Origin: Collinsella aerofaciens
GTDB taxonomy: Bacteria > Actinomycetota > Coriobacteriia > Coriobacteriales > Coriobacteriaceae
DNA length: 64,000 nucleotides
Assembly (NCBI RefSeq): GCF_902364945.1
Contig: NZ_CABJFS010000007.1
Span: 66,743 to 130,742 of the forward strand
Direction: 5' to 3'
In this document: positions 36,739-45,788 of the stretch, one piece after another
How positions within the stretch are numbered: the stretch's first letter is position 1
How the letters are laid out: each line of letters opens with the position of its first letter
The notes under the pieces: generated by a model
Databases searched by the model: none
Seen by the model: the letters and a program-made list of their open reading frames with translations, nothing else
Told to the model about the DNA's origin: nothing
Translations under genes and position numbers: made by a program

Positions 36739-37305
36739 CTATTTGAGCTTACGGGTCTTGGGCTTAAAGCGCATGCCCGTCTGGCGTCCGCCACGTGCGG
36801 AGAATCCATAACCGGACTGCGGCACGACGCCGGACATCAAAAACGGAATGGCAACCAGACCCGTCAGGATCGAAGACGGCAGCGCATGGCCGAAAATCGC
36901 CACGACAAAGCTCGTCTCCAAACCCATAAACAGCAAGATGATGCTGTAGATCACATTAATGACGAACGCGAAGGCGCCCACCGTGATGCCGCGCGCACTC
37001 GGGGCACCGCCCGTCTGACCGGCAGCGCTATGCACCAGGGCAAAAGAACCCACGGTCAGCAGGAGCGACATAACGCCCACCGGCACGGCAGCGGAAAGGT
37101 CATAGAACAAGCCGCTGCAAAAACCGCACACGACGGCACGGGTCGGGTCGCCCGAGAACACGCTTAGGCACACCAGGATAATCATAAAGTTGACGCGACC
37201 GCCCGCAATGGAGATCTGCGGTGCCAGGCCTGCCTGCAGCAGCACGCACACAATGGCGGCGATTACAAACGTGCGGGAGCTCATCCCCTGCTCGTGTAGA
37301 TCCAT
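36739..37305 (-). CDS. mreD: Rod shape-determining protein MreD
   Basis: Integral membrane component of the elongasome. The ATG at 37305 follows AGGGGG by seven bases; the ATG two codons upstream is too close. The 188 residues form about five membrane helices, with the MreD-like GRVNFMIILVCLSVFSGDPTRAVVCGFCSGLFYDL stretch early on. The C-terminal 25 residues are basic. Position between mreC and mrdA confirms the identity. Confidence 0.9.
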   Translation of the reverse strand: MDLHEQGMSSRTFVIAAIVCVLLQAGLAPQISIAGGRVNFMIILVCLSVFSGDPTRAVVCGFCSGLFYDLSAAVPVGVMSLLLTVGSFALVHSAAGQTGGAPSARGITVGAFAFVINVIYSIILLFMGLETSFVVAIFGHALPSSILTGLVAIPFLMSGVVPQSGYGFSARGGRQTGMRFKPKTRKLK

Positions 37306-37316
37306 GGACATGCCCC

Positions 37317-38315
37317 CTATTCGCTCGAGCCGGAATCGGTCGTCTCGGACGTGTCGGAACTGTCATCCGGGCTCTCGTCCTTCGTCTTGGTCGCAGCATC
37401 GCGCGACGTTCCCTGCGGCGTGCCGTTGGCCGTGTTCACGTCCTCATCCGAGGCCGACTGTTCGTCGGTCAGCGAGGTAATGACCAGCACTTCCTCGTTG
37501 TTCTCGGCCGTCGTCTGGGCGCGCACCACAATGGTGTAGTACACGTCGTTAGCCGATTTCTCAACAGACGAGACGGTGCCGAGCGGTAGACCCTTGGGGA
37601 ACACACCGCCAATGCCCGAGGTCACGATGATGTCGCCAACCTTAACGTCGGAATCGACGCTCACGTACTCAAGACGCAGCGTGCCGTCAGCCTGACCCTG
37701 CAGCATGCCCTGGGCGCGCGTGTCCTGCACCATAGCGGACACGCCCGAGTTCTCATCGCCAATCAGGCGCACGGTGGACGTCTTGGCCGAGACCTCGATA
37801 ATCTGGCCTATGACACCGGCAGAACTCGTCACAGGCATGTTGATGGTAAGACCGTCGGCAGAACCCTTATCGATGGTGACGGTCGAGGTCCAGGCATCGC
37901 CCGAAGCGCCGACGATACGAGCTGCGGTTGATTTGAGGTTGTAGGTCGACTGCAGGCCGACCAGCCCCTCCAGTCGCTCGGCGGTCTTTTGAGCCTCGGA
38001 GAGCTCGGCAACCTTAGAGGTCAGTTCCTCGTTTTGCTTCTTAAGCTCGTCAAGCGTGTCCTGCGACGCCGTAAGGTTAGAGAACACGTTACCGATCGCA
38101 TTGAAGGGAGCCGCCACAGCCGAGCCCACAAAGCGCACCGGCGAGGTAATCGTCGTCACGCCCGAGCGCACGGCATGAATCGGTCCTGCCTCGCCCTCGC
38201 GGATGTAAAACGTGAGCAGCAACACCGAAATCAGGCTGAAAACAATCAACGGGCGCATACCATTTGATTGTCGCTTGGTATTCAGATTTGTGGAGAAACC
38301 CGAAGATCGTGCCAA
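37317..38315 (-). CDS. mreC: Rod shape-determining protein MreC
   Basis: Membrane-anchored scaffold of the elongasome. The 332 residues have one N-terminal membrane helix (about 21-38), a coiled coil (LDELKKQNEELTSKVAELSE, about 87-115) and a beta-rich domain with VGDIIVTSGIGGVFPKGLPLG. A Ser/Asp/Thr-rich tail of about 50 residues ends the protein. The start is TTG with AGGTGG seven bases upstream. Lies between mreB and mreD. Confidence 0.95.
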   Translation of the reverse strand: MARSSGFSTNLNTKRQSNGMRPLIVFSLISVLLLTFYIREGEAGPIHAVRSGVTTITSPVRFVGSAVAAPFNAIGNVFSNLTASQDTLDELKKQNEELTSKVAELSEAQKTAERLEGLVGLQSTYNLKSTAARIVGASGDAWTSTVTIDKGSADGLTINMPVTSSAGVIGQIIEVSAKTSTVRLIGDENSGVSAMVQDTRAQGMLQGQADGTLRLEYVSVDSDVKVGDIIVTSGIGGVFPKGLPLGTVSSVEKSANDVYYTIVVRAQTTAENNEEVLVITSLTDEQSASDEDVNTANGTPQGTSRDAATKTKDESPDDSSDTSETTDSGSSE

Positions 38316-38336
38316 ATGGAATCCACCTTTTGGAAA

Positions 38337-39380
38337 TTAAGCATTGGTCTGGACGAAGCCGCCATCAAACGCATTGGCCTCGAGCACGCGGGCACAGCCG
38401 TTAACAACGTTATCGAGCGCCGTGGGGCTGACGTTGACCGAAACGCCGGTCTCATCGCGCAGGCGCACATCGAGACCGCGCAGCAGCGCGCCGCCACCGG
38501 TCAGCAAAATGCCATAGTACATAAGGTCCGAGGCAAGATCGGGAGGCGTAGCGTCGAGTGCGTCCTTGACGGCCTTGGCCATCTCGTCGAGCGGCTTGTT
38601 GAGTGCGCGACGAATCTCCTCGCTCTCGATGCGCACGGTCTTGGGCAGACCGGTGATCACGTCGCGGCCGTTGACCTCGACGTCGAGCTCATCCTTGAGC
38701 GGCACGGCGGAGCCGACCTTGATCTTGATGTCCTCTGCCGTACGCTCGCCGATGGCCAGGTTGTAGGCATCACGAACGTGCGTGAGGATGGCCTGATCGA
38801 ACTCGTCGCCGGCAATACGGATGGACTGCGAGACGACGATGCCGCCCATAGCGATAACGGCAACCTCGGTGGTACCGCCACCGATGTCGATGACCATGGA
38901 GCCGGTGGGTTCCTCGACGGGCAGGTCGGCGCCGATGGCAGCCGCCATGGGCTCTTCGATCAGATAGGCCTGGCGGGCACCGGCCTGGATCGTGGCCTCA
39001 AAGACAGCGCGCTTCTCGACCGACGTGACACCGGAGGGAACGCAGACGACAACACGCGGACGCGGAGTCCACGGATAGCGCTTCTCGGACGCCTTGTCGA
39101 TAAAGTAGCGAAGCATGGCCTCGGTAACATCGAAGTCGGCGATGACGCCGTCCTTCAGGGGACGAACGGCCACGATGTTGCCGGGCGTACGGCCGAGCAT
39201 GCGCTTTGCCTCGATACCGACCGCCAAGATGCGCTCGTCGTTCTTGTCGATGGCGACAACAGAGGGCTCGCGAATGACGATGCCCTTGCCGCGCACGGAG
39301 ACAAGCGTATTGGCGGTGCCGAGGTCGATGGCAAGATCGCCCGCATAGCTACCGAAGAACATATCCATCAAAGAAAACAA
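38337..39380 (-). CDS. mreB: Rod shape-determining protein MreB (actin homologue)
   Basis: Cytoplasmic actin-like filament protein guiding wall elongation, 347 residues. Phosphate-1 motif AIDLGTANT, phosphate-2 VIDIGGGTTE and adenosine motif LLTGGGALLRG are all intact. The start codon appears to be TTG with AGGAG five bases upstream; an ATG four codons later is possible. It is the first gene of a long operon running through mreC, mreD, mrdA and rodA. A -10-like TATGAT lies at 39426-39431 but its -35 would fall in a hairpin. Confidence 0.96.
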   Translation of the reverse strand: MFSLMDMFFGSYAGDLAIDLGTANTLVSVRGKGIVIREPSVVAIDKNDERILAVGIEAKRMLGRTPGNIVAVRPLKDGVIADFDVTEAMLRYFIDKASEKRYPWTPRPRVVVCVPSGVTSVEKRAVFEATIQAGARQAYLIEEPMAAAIGADLPVEEPTGSMVIDIGGGTTEVAVIAMGGIVVSQSIRIAGDEFDQAILTHVRDAYNLAIGERTAEDIKIKVGSAVPLKDELDVEVNGRDVITGLPKTVRIESEEIRRALNKPLDEMAKAVKDALDATPPDLASDLMYYGILLTGGGALLRGLDVRLRDETGVSVNVSPTALDNVVNGCARVLEANAFDGGFVQTNA

Positions 39381-39440
39381 CGCAACTCCTGATGTGTTGG
39401 ATGATTGCTGGAAAACTACTAGCTCATCATACTAGCGCAA

Positions 39441-39473
39441 GCCCGGCGCCTCACTTGCGGTGAAGCGCCGGGC
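39441..39473 (-). terminator. GC-rich hairpin between the TPR gene and mreB
   Basis: GCCCGGCGC(T/C)TCAC arms of 14 bp with a five-base loop, 23 bases past the TPR-gene stop. The tail is T-poor, so it may be a hairpin barrier rather than a classical terminator. Confidence 0.6.
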
Positions 39474-39495
39474 AAAGCTAAATCCCATAAGGTCA

Positions 39496-40800
39496 CTACT
39501 GGTTGTCAGCAGCCGAGAAATCCATATCAAGCGAAGAAACGGCCCAGCCGATATGGTTGTCGGAGCGCACGAATTTGACGGTGTACTCCTGCTCGCCGCC
39601 CTTGGACAGCGATGCCTTCACCTTGGCGGTCGTCTCGGTCATGGACTGATCCATGCCCTCGACGGACACGGTGGCACCCTGCGGAATCGAGGAGATGATC
39701 ATCGACTTAGCGTCCTCGGACAGGCTCGAGGCCAGGCAAGACTCGGCCTTTGCGGCGTCACCGTCGCCGGCAGCCTGGAACAGATCGGTAACGACAGACT
39801 CCTGAGACGGGAAGCCAAAGCCGCGCGTGTAGGCAAAGCCCAGACCGCCCGCGGCGATCAAAATGAGCAGAAGCAGCACGATGAAGACTTTAAGACCCGT
39901 GTGGCGATGGCGACGACGGACCTTGGCCTGCTTACGATCCTGACGGTCCTGCTGGACCATCTCGGACTCGGACAGCGTAAAGAAGCCGGTGTCCGAGGGA
40001 TCGGGCATAAACTGACCGGTCGCGCCCGTAGGATCGAGCGGATCGACGGCAGGAGCGTCCATCGCGGGCGCCGGAGCCGTGGCCATAGCCGTCTGGGCAG
40101 ACAGCGCGGCAAGCGAATCGTGCACGCGGGCAAGCTCATCGGCCTGCTCGGAGGTGAGCTGGTAGATGCCATCGGCAGTAGCGGCGTTAAAGGCGTCGAG
40201 TGCGTCGGAGGGACGGCCGGCGGCAGAAAGCGCCTGACCCATGCCGGCGTTGAGCGCACGCGTGTCGTCGCGGGGGCCGGCAAAGTCGATAGCCGTGCGG
40301 TAGGTCTCCACGGCATCCGCCGGACGGCCGAGCTTAATGAAGCAACGACCGAGCTCGCCGAGTGCGGCGGCAGGAGCCGGATTGGCGCCGTCGATGGCAG
40401 CCTGACGGAAGGCAGTTCCTGCGTTGGCATAGTCGCCCGACTGGAACAGCGCATTGCCCAGGCCCAGATAGGCCTTGAACGGCGTGGCATAGGAAGCATC
40501 CTGCGTAGCAGCAGAGAACGCCTGAGCGGCCGTCGTGTAGTCGCCCACGGCGGCAAGCGCCTTGCCGCGGTTGGTGAGCAGCGCGCCGCGCTTGCCGTAG
40601 GTGCCGTCGTTGAGGGCGGCGGCATAGGCCTCGGCGGCCTCGGCATACATGCCCAGGTGCATCAAGGCGTTGCCACGAAGGTGATCTGCCTCGCCCATAA
40701 TCTCATCGGGAGTCTTTGCCGCCCCAAGCATCTGGGCTGCAGCGGAAAAATCACCCGCGCGGCAAGCGGCGCGGCCCTGTTGGATCAGCTGGCTATTCAA
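39496..40800 (-). CDS. TPR-repeat membrane protein
   Basis: Not a named family. The 434 residues consist of about six tetratricopeptide-like repeats (1-235; for example LRGNALMHLGMYAEAAEAYA, LGLGNALFQSGDYANAGTAF), an Ala/Pro-rich linker, a basic stretch (KQAKVRRRHRHTG), one membrane helix (303-323) and an extracytoplasmic domain with a DUF4878-like look (LFQAAGDGDAAKAESCLAS). The repeats would be cytosolic. The start is TTG with AAAGGGG upstream. It follows the cyclophilin gene by 11 bases; a role in envelope assembly is inference only. Confidence 0.8.
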   Translation of the reverse strand: MNSQLIQQGRAACRAGDFSAAAQMLGAAKTPDEIMGEADHLRGNALMHLGMYAEAAEAYAAALNDGTYGKRGALLTNRGKALAAVGDYTTAAQAFSAATQDASYATPFKAYLGLGNALFQSGDYANAGTAFRQAAIDGANPAPAAALGELGRCFIKLGRPADAVETYRTAIDFAGPRDDTRALNAGMGQALSAAGRPSDALDAFNAATADGIYQLTSEQADELARVHDSLAALSAQTAMATAPAPAMDAPAVDPLDPTGATGQFMPDPSDTGFFTLSESEMVQQDRQDRKQAKVRRRHRHTGLKVFIVLLLLILIAAGGLGFAYTRGFGFPSQESVVTDLFQAAGDGDAAKAESCLASSLSEDAKSMIISSIPQGATVSVEGMDQSMTETTAKVKASLSKGGEQEYTVKFVRSDNHIGWAVSSLDMDFSAADNQ

Positions 40801-40811
40801 GGAAGTCCCCT

Positions 40812-41354
40812 TTACTCGTGAACGATCTCGACATGGACGATCTCGTCGCCGGCACGCAGCTGCGAAATCACATCGAGACCCTCGACCGTGGTACCAAAGA
40901 CGGTGTAACCGGAATCGAGGTTATGCTGGGCACCCAGGCAGAAGTAAAACTGCGAACCCGCGGAATCGGGGTCCATGGAGCGTGCCATGGCAAGGGCACC
41001 ATCAACATGGCTGTTGCGCGGATTGGTGGCAAACTCGCCCTTGATGCAGTAGCCGGGGCCACCGGTACCGGGCATGCCGTCGGGGCCCTCAAGGCCGGCA
41101 GCGACGTCGGCGCCGGACATATCGCGGGTATTGGGGTCGCCGCCCTGAATGACAAAGCCGGGCACATAGCGATGGAACTTAAGGCCATCATAGAAACCCA
41201 TCGTGGAAAGCTCGCAGAAGTTCGCGACATGAATGGGAGCGCCCTCGCCGTCAAACTTGACCTTGATGGTACCCTTCGACGTCTCGATTACGGCGCACTC
41301 GTCGCCGACAAGCTGATACTCGGGCGTGTAGAGCTCTTTCTTAAAACCAAACAT
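40812..41354 (-). CDS. ppiB: Peptidyl-prolyl cis-trans isomerase, cyclophilin type
   Basis: Cytosolic protein-folding catalyst, 180 residues. Active-site motifs FHRYVPGFVIQGGDP, GSQFYFCLG and the C-terminal VFGTTVEGLDVI are present. There is no signal peptide. AGGAAGGAA precedes the ATG, and a good promoter lies about 40 bp upstream; the TPR protein gene follows in the same transcript. Confidence 0.94.
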   Translation of the reverse strand: MFGFKKELYTPEYQLVGDECAVIETSKGTIKVKFDGEGAPIHVANFCELSTMGFYDGLKFHRYVPGFVIQGGDPNTRDMSGADVAAGLEGPDGMPGTGGPGYCIKGEFATNPRNSHVDGALAMARSMDPDSAGSQFYFCLGAQHNLDSGYTVFGTTVEGLDVISQLRAGDEIVHVEIVHE

Positions 41355-41393
41355 GTGGTTCCTTCCTCGTGCGTTTAAAGCATATTTGTACGA

Positions 41394-41423
41394 ATTGTAG
41401 CAATAAGCACGGGCTTACATCAA
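41394..41423 (-). promoter_or_regulatory. Predicted promoter for ppiB
   Basis: On the minus strand TTGATG (41418-41423) and TACAAT (41394-41399) are separated by 18 bp. Confidence 0.7.
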
Positions 41424-41461
41424 TTGCGCACGTAGGTTATGCCGACTATGGCGAACTAATT

Positions 41462-42604
41462 TTAGGAACGCTGCTGCGGCTTCCAGGAACCCACATTGGC
41501 GTCGTACTGGTTCAGCGCGCTGTTGCCACCCTGCGCGATGGGCGCCAGGATCTCGCTTTGGTGGGAACTCATCGACTCGCCATCGGGAATGGCCAGCGAG
41601 ATGTCCCAGCTCTGGCAGATCACGTCGACGCGCTCATACATCCACTCGGCAAGCTGCTTTAAGTGGGCGATGTCATCCGCATAGACCGTATCGTCCTGTA
41701 CTTTCAGGTTGTTAAGCTCATCTTGCGTCTTTTTTATCTGGTCACGCAGGGCGTAGGCACTCTGCGACAGCTCCTGACGGGTGGACAGCGGCGTTCGGAG
41801 ATAGCCGTTGTTAAAGGAATCGATGACCTCGCCGATCTGGTCTTCGTCAGCGTAGGACACGATGGTCTGATACAGACCGTCGAGCCTGGTATAGAGCTGA
41901 TCATCGGTGAGCACGGTTTCTTCCTGGACCACCTCGGCAGAATCGTCCTGCTTGGTATCGTCCTCAGTCGCCTCGCCCTTTTGGCGCGTGGGGAAGGTGG
42001 TTTGTGCAGCTTGGCCAAACTGGTCGTAGAAGCCGGGCATAACACCCATGGGATCGGTCGTCACGAACCAATAGGCACCGCCGCAAACGACGGCAAGGAC
42101 CGCGATGACGATAAGCGGCTTGGGAATATGACGCTTGTGCTTGTGATAGGCGTCCTCGTCGGGGTGCACCTTGCGCTTGGGTTTTTGAGCATCGTCATGC
42201 AGGGAAACGGGCATGGGAATATCGACCTTGGGGATACCGAAATCCTTATCAAAAGCCGGCAGCACGCAGGTCTCATTGGGGTCGGCGGCGTCTGAAAGCA
42301 CCGCAGCGGCAGAGGCCGGCGCATGCGGCACCTCGGTATCGATCTGCTCTTGCGTTAGGCGCGGAAAGCCCGCCGTGCGGCCCGCTGCCAGGTCGGATGC
42401 TGCCGCGTCCTCGGAGAGGATACCCGGAGCGGGGCGTCCGCATTTGGGGCACGTACGATCATGCGGAGAAAGACGGGCACCGCAGCCCTCACAGAACACG
42501 AACTCGGTGTGCTCCGGACCATCGCCCGGACCCACATAGGCGTTGCAGTAGGGGCAGAACGAGGCGCCGTCCTCGATGGTCTTAAGGCAATGCGGACAGA
42601 TCAC
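41462..42604 (-). CDS. Zinc-ribbon membrane protein of unknown function
   Basis: 380 residues from the GTG at 42604, which has GAGG five bases upstream and puts the first CPHC at residues 3-6. Two zinc ribbons occupy the first 60 residues (CPHC/CPYC and CEGC/CPKC). A long polar linker, one membrane helix (about 161-180) and an extracytoplasmic helical region with possible coiled coil (LRDQIKKTQDELNNLKVQD) follow. Such double-ribbon single-pass proteins are common in Coriobacteria; function is not known. No terminator is visible after it. Confidence 0.75.
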   Translation of the reverse strand: MICPHCLKTIEDGASFCPYCNAYVGPGDGPEHTEFVFCEGCGARLSPHDRTCPKCGRPAPGILSEDAAASDLAAGRTAGFPRLTQEQIDTEVPHAPASAAAVLSDAADPNETCVLPAFDKDFGIPKVDIPMPVSLHDDAQKPKRKVHPDEDAYHKHKRHIPKPLIVIAVLAVVCGGAYWFVTTDPMGVMPGFYDQFGQAAQTTFPTRQKGEATEDDTKQDDSAEVVQEETVLTDDQLYTRLDGLYQTIVSYADEDQIGEVIDSFNNGYLRTPLSTRQELSQSAYALRDQIKKTQDELNNLKVQDDTVYADDIAHLKQLAEWMYERVDVICQSWDISLAIPDGESMSSHQSEILAPIAQGGNSALNQYDANVGSWKPQQRS

Positions 42605-42707
42605 GGCATCCTCTTTTCGAAGCAATTCAAACAATCGAGGTTAGAGCATAACATCGCAACGGCCCCACAGGAGCAAGGCACCAATTCAACATCGCCAGGG
42701 CGCGTAG

Positions 42708-45431
42708 TTACTTCTTCTTTTTGCTTGGCATCGAGACCTTAATGCCCTGGGCCGATTTGGTCACGCGGGAGCGCTTGGCACCGGCGCTCTTCTTTTTCTT
42801 GGGTTGGGTCTGCGCCACGCCCTCGAGTGCACGGGCCTCGGCCTCGCGAACGGTGCGAGCTTCGCGGCGCTGCGCCATGTCGGCGGCGACGCGCATGGCA
42901 AAACGCTCCGCCGTCGAACCCGTCGAGCTCACCTTACCGCCACCGCGACCCAGGCGGACGCGCACACCGCGGCCAAAACCAGTTGCGGCATGACGACGAC
43001 GCGGCTTAAGCGAATCCATCATCGTGGCGAGCTTAAAGAACACCGAGCAGGTAAAGGCCACGATGACAGCCAAGATAACCATCTGGCCCATCGACAGGTT
43101 GGCAATAGACAGCAGCTCCGGGAATCCGATAACGCCCACCAGGATGCCGGCGACTACAAACACAAAGAGCGCCACGCGCAAGGGTGTGAGGGGCTGCGAG
43201 ATACGCCAGATCAGGCTGACGCTCGCCGCGCACGACGTAAGCAGGCACATCGTAGACAGCGTGAGCTGGCTAAAGCCAAACACGCGCGCCACAAAGATAT
43301 CGAGCGCCGCGGCCATAATGACCGCAAGCGACGCCGGCAGCGCACGCTTGAGCACGTTGGTCAAAAACGCACCCTTCACGCGAGCATTGTTGGGCTCCAG
43401 GCCCAACACAAAGCCCGGCGCGCCGATGCAGAAGAAGTTAATGAGCGTCATCTGGATGGGCTCGAAGGGGTACGGCGGCAGCGCGATGCACAGCGCCGCC
43501 AGGCCCATCGAGAACAGCGTCTTGGTCAAGAACAGCGAAGCCGAACGCTGCAGGTTGTTGATGGAGCGACGGCCCTCGGCCACCACGGCGGGCATCGAGG
43601 CAAAGTCGTTGTCGACGAGCACGATCTCGGCCACGTTACGCGCGGCATCGGAGCCGGCCGCCATGGCCACGGAGCAGTCGGCCTCCTTGAGCGCCAGCAC
43701 GTCGTTGACGCCGTCGCCTGTCATGGCCACGGTGTGCTCGCGGCGCTTGAGTGCCTGCACGAGCTCGCGCTTCTGCTGCGGGGTCACACGACCAAAGACA
43801 TGGTAGCGGTCCACTGCGGCATCGAGCTTGGCCGGCGTATCGAGCGTCGTGGCGTCCACATAAGCGTCCGCCCCCGGCACGCCCACCACGCGAGCGATCG
43901 ACGACACCGTACGCGGGTCGTCGCCACTGATCACGTTGAGGGTCACGCCCTGCTCGTTAAAGTAGCCGATGGTCTCGGCCGCCGAGGTACGAATCTCGTC
44001 GCGGATGGTCACAAAGCCCACGGGCTCGGCCTCGCCCGCCATATCGCCATCGGGCGTAAAGCCGTCCACGCGCGCCACCACGAGCACGCGGCAGGTATCG
44101 GCAAGCTCGGCGACACGGTTCTCGACCTGGGCAAACGCACGATCAGAGAGCACAAACTGCGCCGCACCCATCACATAGGAGCCCTGCGCAAACGACGCGC
44201 CGCTCCACTTTTTGGAGGACGAGAACGGAATGACCGACAGCGGCTCAGACACCTCGACCGGGCGATCTGCGTAATAGTTGAGCAGCGCCTGGCAGGTCTC
44301 GTTGGCATCGGCCGAAGTCGCACGCGCCACGTTAGCCAGCGCAAAATCGAGCACCGTGGTATCGACGGGAACGGCGGCTTCGCCCTCCCCCGCGCCCATG
44401 CCAAAGCCCTCGATCGGCAGCGGATACGTGCCCTCGACCTCCATGCGACCCGACGTGATGGTGCCTGTCTTGTCCAGGCACAGCACGTCGACGCGCGCGA
44501 GCGTCTCGATGCAGTAGAGCTGCTGCGCCAGCACCTTGCGGCGGGCCAGGCGCACCGTGGCGATGGCGAGCACCGACGAGGTCAGCAGCACCAGGCCTTG
44601 CGGGATCATGCCCAGCAGGGCGCCCACCGTGGACAGCAGCGCCGACGAGGGCACGCGGCCGGCCAGCAGCTCGGAGAAGCACCACGAAAGCGCGCTATCG
44701 CCCGGGGTTCCCGCGGCATCCCACAGCTCGCTCACACTCGAGGAAAACAACGCCAAACCGAGCGGGATCATGATGATGCTCGCAAACCGCACGATGGCGT
44801 TAAGCGCGTTCATGATCTCAGAATTGACCTTTTTGACGTACTTGGCCTCGTTATTAATTTTGGCTACGTAGTTGTCGGCGCCGACATGGATCACGCGGGC
44901 GCGCAGCAGGCCCGAGTCGATAAAGCTGCCGCTCATGAGCTCAGAACCAGGCTGTTTCTTAATAAGATCGCTCTCGCCCGTCAGCAGGCTCTCATTCACG
45001 AGCGCCTCGCCCGAAACCACCACGGCGTCAGCGGGGATCTGGTCGCCGCGCCCCAAGCGGATGATGTCATCGAGCACGATCTGGTCCAGGTCGAGCTCCA
45101 CCTCGGCGCCGTCGCGCACCGCGATGGCCTTCTTGGAGGTCAGCAGCGTGAGTTTATCGACCATCTTCTTAGAGCGCATGGACTGGATGACACCGATGGC
45201 GGTATTGAGAAACACCACGAACAAAAACGTCAGGTTCTTAAACGACCCGGTCACAATGACCAGGAGCGCCAAGATCACGTTGATCAAATTGAACAGCGTG
45301 CAGAGGTTCTCGATGATGAGCTCTTTGACCGACTTGGTCTTGAGCTCCATGTTGCGGTTGATCTTACCGGCGGCGATGCGCTCCTCGACCTCGGCGGTCG
45401 AGAGTCCGCGCTCGATATCCGTTGCTGCCAT
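42708..45431 (-). CDS. P-type ATPase, CtpE-like cation transporter
   Basis: Ion-pumping ATPase of about 907 residues. Signatures: actuator loop LLTGESD, phosphorylation motif LCLDKTGTITSG, hinge MTGDGVNDVLALKEADCSVAM, and about ten membrane helices. Membrane helix 4 has GMIPQGLVLLTSS, where Ca2+/Mg2+ pumps usually carry PEGL. Overall it resembles the mycobacterial CtpE (calcium uptake) branch more than PacL or MgtA. The last ~90 residues are basic and low-complexity, ending in four lysines. ATG at 45431 is chosen because it begins AATDIERGLST, as in relatives; GTG 45446 and ATG 45443 are alternatives. Ion specificity is inferred. Confidence 0.88.
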   Translation of the reverse strand: MAATDIERGLSTAEVEERIAAGKINRNMELKTKSVKELIIENLCTLFNLINVILALLVIVTGSFKNLTFLFVVFLNTAIGVIQSMRSKKMVDKLTLLTSKKAIAVRDGAEVELDLDQIVLDDIIRLGRGDQIPADAVVVSGEALVNESLLTGESDLIKKQPGSELMSGSFIDSGLLRARVIHVGADNYVAKINNEAKYVKKVNSEIMNALNAIVRFASIIMIPLGLALFSSSVSELWDAAGTPGDSALSWCFSELLAGRVPSSALLSTVGALLGMIPQGLVLLTSSVLAIATVRLARRKVLAQQLYCIETLARVDVLCLDKTGTITSGRMEVEGTYPLPIEGFGMGAGEGEAAVPVDTTVLDFALANVARATSADANETCQALLNYYADRPVEVSEPLSVIPFSSSKKWSGASFAQGSYVMGAAQFVLSDRAFAQVENRVAELADTCRVLVVARVDGFTPDGDMAGEAEPVGFVTIRDEIRTSAAETIGYFNEQGVTLNVISGDDPRTVSSIARVVGVPGADAYVDATTLDTPAKLDAAVDRYHVFGRVTPQQKRELVQALKRREHTVAMTGDGVNDVLALKEADCSVAMAAGSDAARNVAEIVLVDNDFASMPAVVAEGRRSINNLQRSASLFLTKTLFSMGLAALCIALPPYPFEPIQMTLINFFCIGAPGFVLGLEPNNARVKGAFLTNVLKRALPASLAVIMAAALDIFVARVFGFSQLTLSTMCLLTSCAASVSLIWRISQPLTPLRVALFVFVVAGILVGVIGFPELLSIANLSMGQMVILAVIVAFTCSVFFKLATMMDSLKPRRRHAATGFGRGVRVRLGRGGGKVSSTGSTAERFAMRVAADMAQRREARTVREAEARALEGVAQTQPKKKKSAGAKRSRVTKSAQGIKVSMPSKKKK

Positions 45432-45461
45432 ACCACGTCCCATCACGTCGCGTCGGTATAA

Positions 45462-45496
45462 GAAAAACCGCCCGGACCATGCGAGGTTCGGACGGT
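45462..45496 (-). terminator. Intrinsic terminator after tRNA-Arg(CCG)
   Basis: On the minus strand a 12-bp stem (ACCGTCCGAACC with GGTCCGGGCGGT, one mismatch and one G-U) is followed by TTTTTCTT. It begins 12 bases beyond the tRNA 3' end. Confidence 0.85.
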
Positions 45497-45507
45497 CTCA
45501 CGTTCGA

Positions 45508-45584
45508 TGGTGCCCCATGTTGGATTCGAACCAACGGCCTTCTGCTCCGGAGGCAGACGCTCTAATCCCCTGAGCTAATAGGGC
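45508..45584 (-). tRNA. tRNA-Arg (anticodon CCG)
   Basis: 77 bases including an encoded CCA. Acceptor GCCCTAT pairs with ATGGGGC (one G-U), D-arm GCTC/GAGC, anticodon stem TCTGC/GCAGA with loop CTCCGGA (anticodon CCG), and T-arm GTTGG/CCAAC around TTCGAAT. All stems are intact. It has its own promoter and terminator. Confidence 0.96.
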
Positions 45585-45595
45585 CAACGTTTGGC

Positions 45596-45625
45596 ATTAT
45601 ACCCAAGTGCACCACGGGCTATCAA
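45596..45625 (-). promoter_or_regulatory. Promoter of tRNA-Arg(CCG)
   Basis: On the minus strand TTGATA (45620-45625) and a consensus TATAAT (45596-45601), spacing 18 bp, 11 bases before the tRNA. Confidence 0.8.
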
Positions 45626-45730
45626 AATAAAAGAAAAAGCTTTGCAATTCCGGGGAAGACGCGGCGCAACGGCTCACTTTAGAAGGCAAAAGCGAATCAG
45701 ATAGTATAAACTCTCATGCACCATATATAC

Positions 45731-45755
45731 ACGGCTCGCGATGCGGGCCGTTTTT
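45731..45755 (+). terminator. Terminator-like hairpin in the leader of the aromatic amino acid cluster
   Basis: ACGGCTCGC and GCGGGCCGT form a nine-bp stem (one G-U) with a three-base loop, followed by five T residues, only 34 bases before the aroF start. No plus-strand gene precedes it, so it may be an attenuator rather than a gene end. A 20-codon open frame (45716-45778) runs through it and ends at the aroF ribosome site. A TATAAA at 45705-45710 could be the -10, but its -35 is poor. Confidence 0.6.
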
Positions 45756-45788
45756 GCAAGGGTTATCCATCGAGGTGAGAGGCACACC

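Noticed and set aside
42804-45461. 885-codon plus-strand open frame opposite the P-type ATPase
   Set aside because: It is fully antisense to a gene with intact catalytic motifs, is His/Arg-rich without domains, and reflects high-GC codon bias leaving the opposite frame open.
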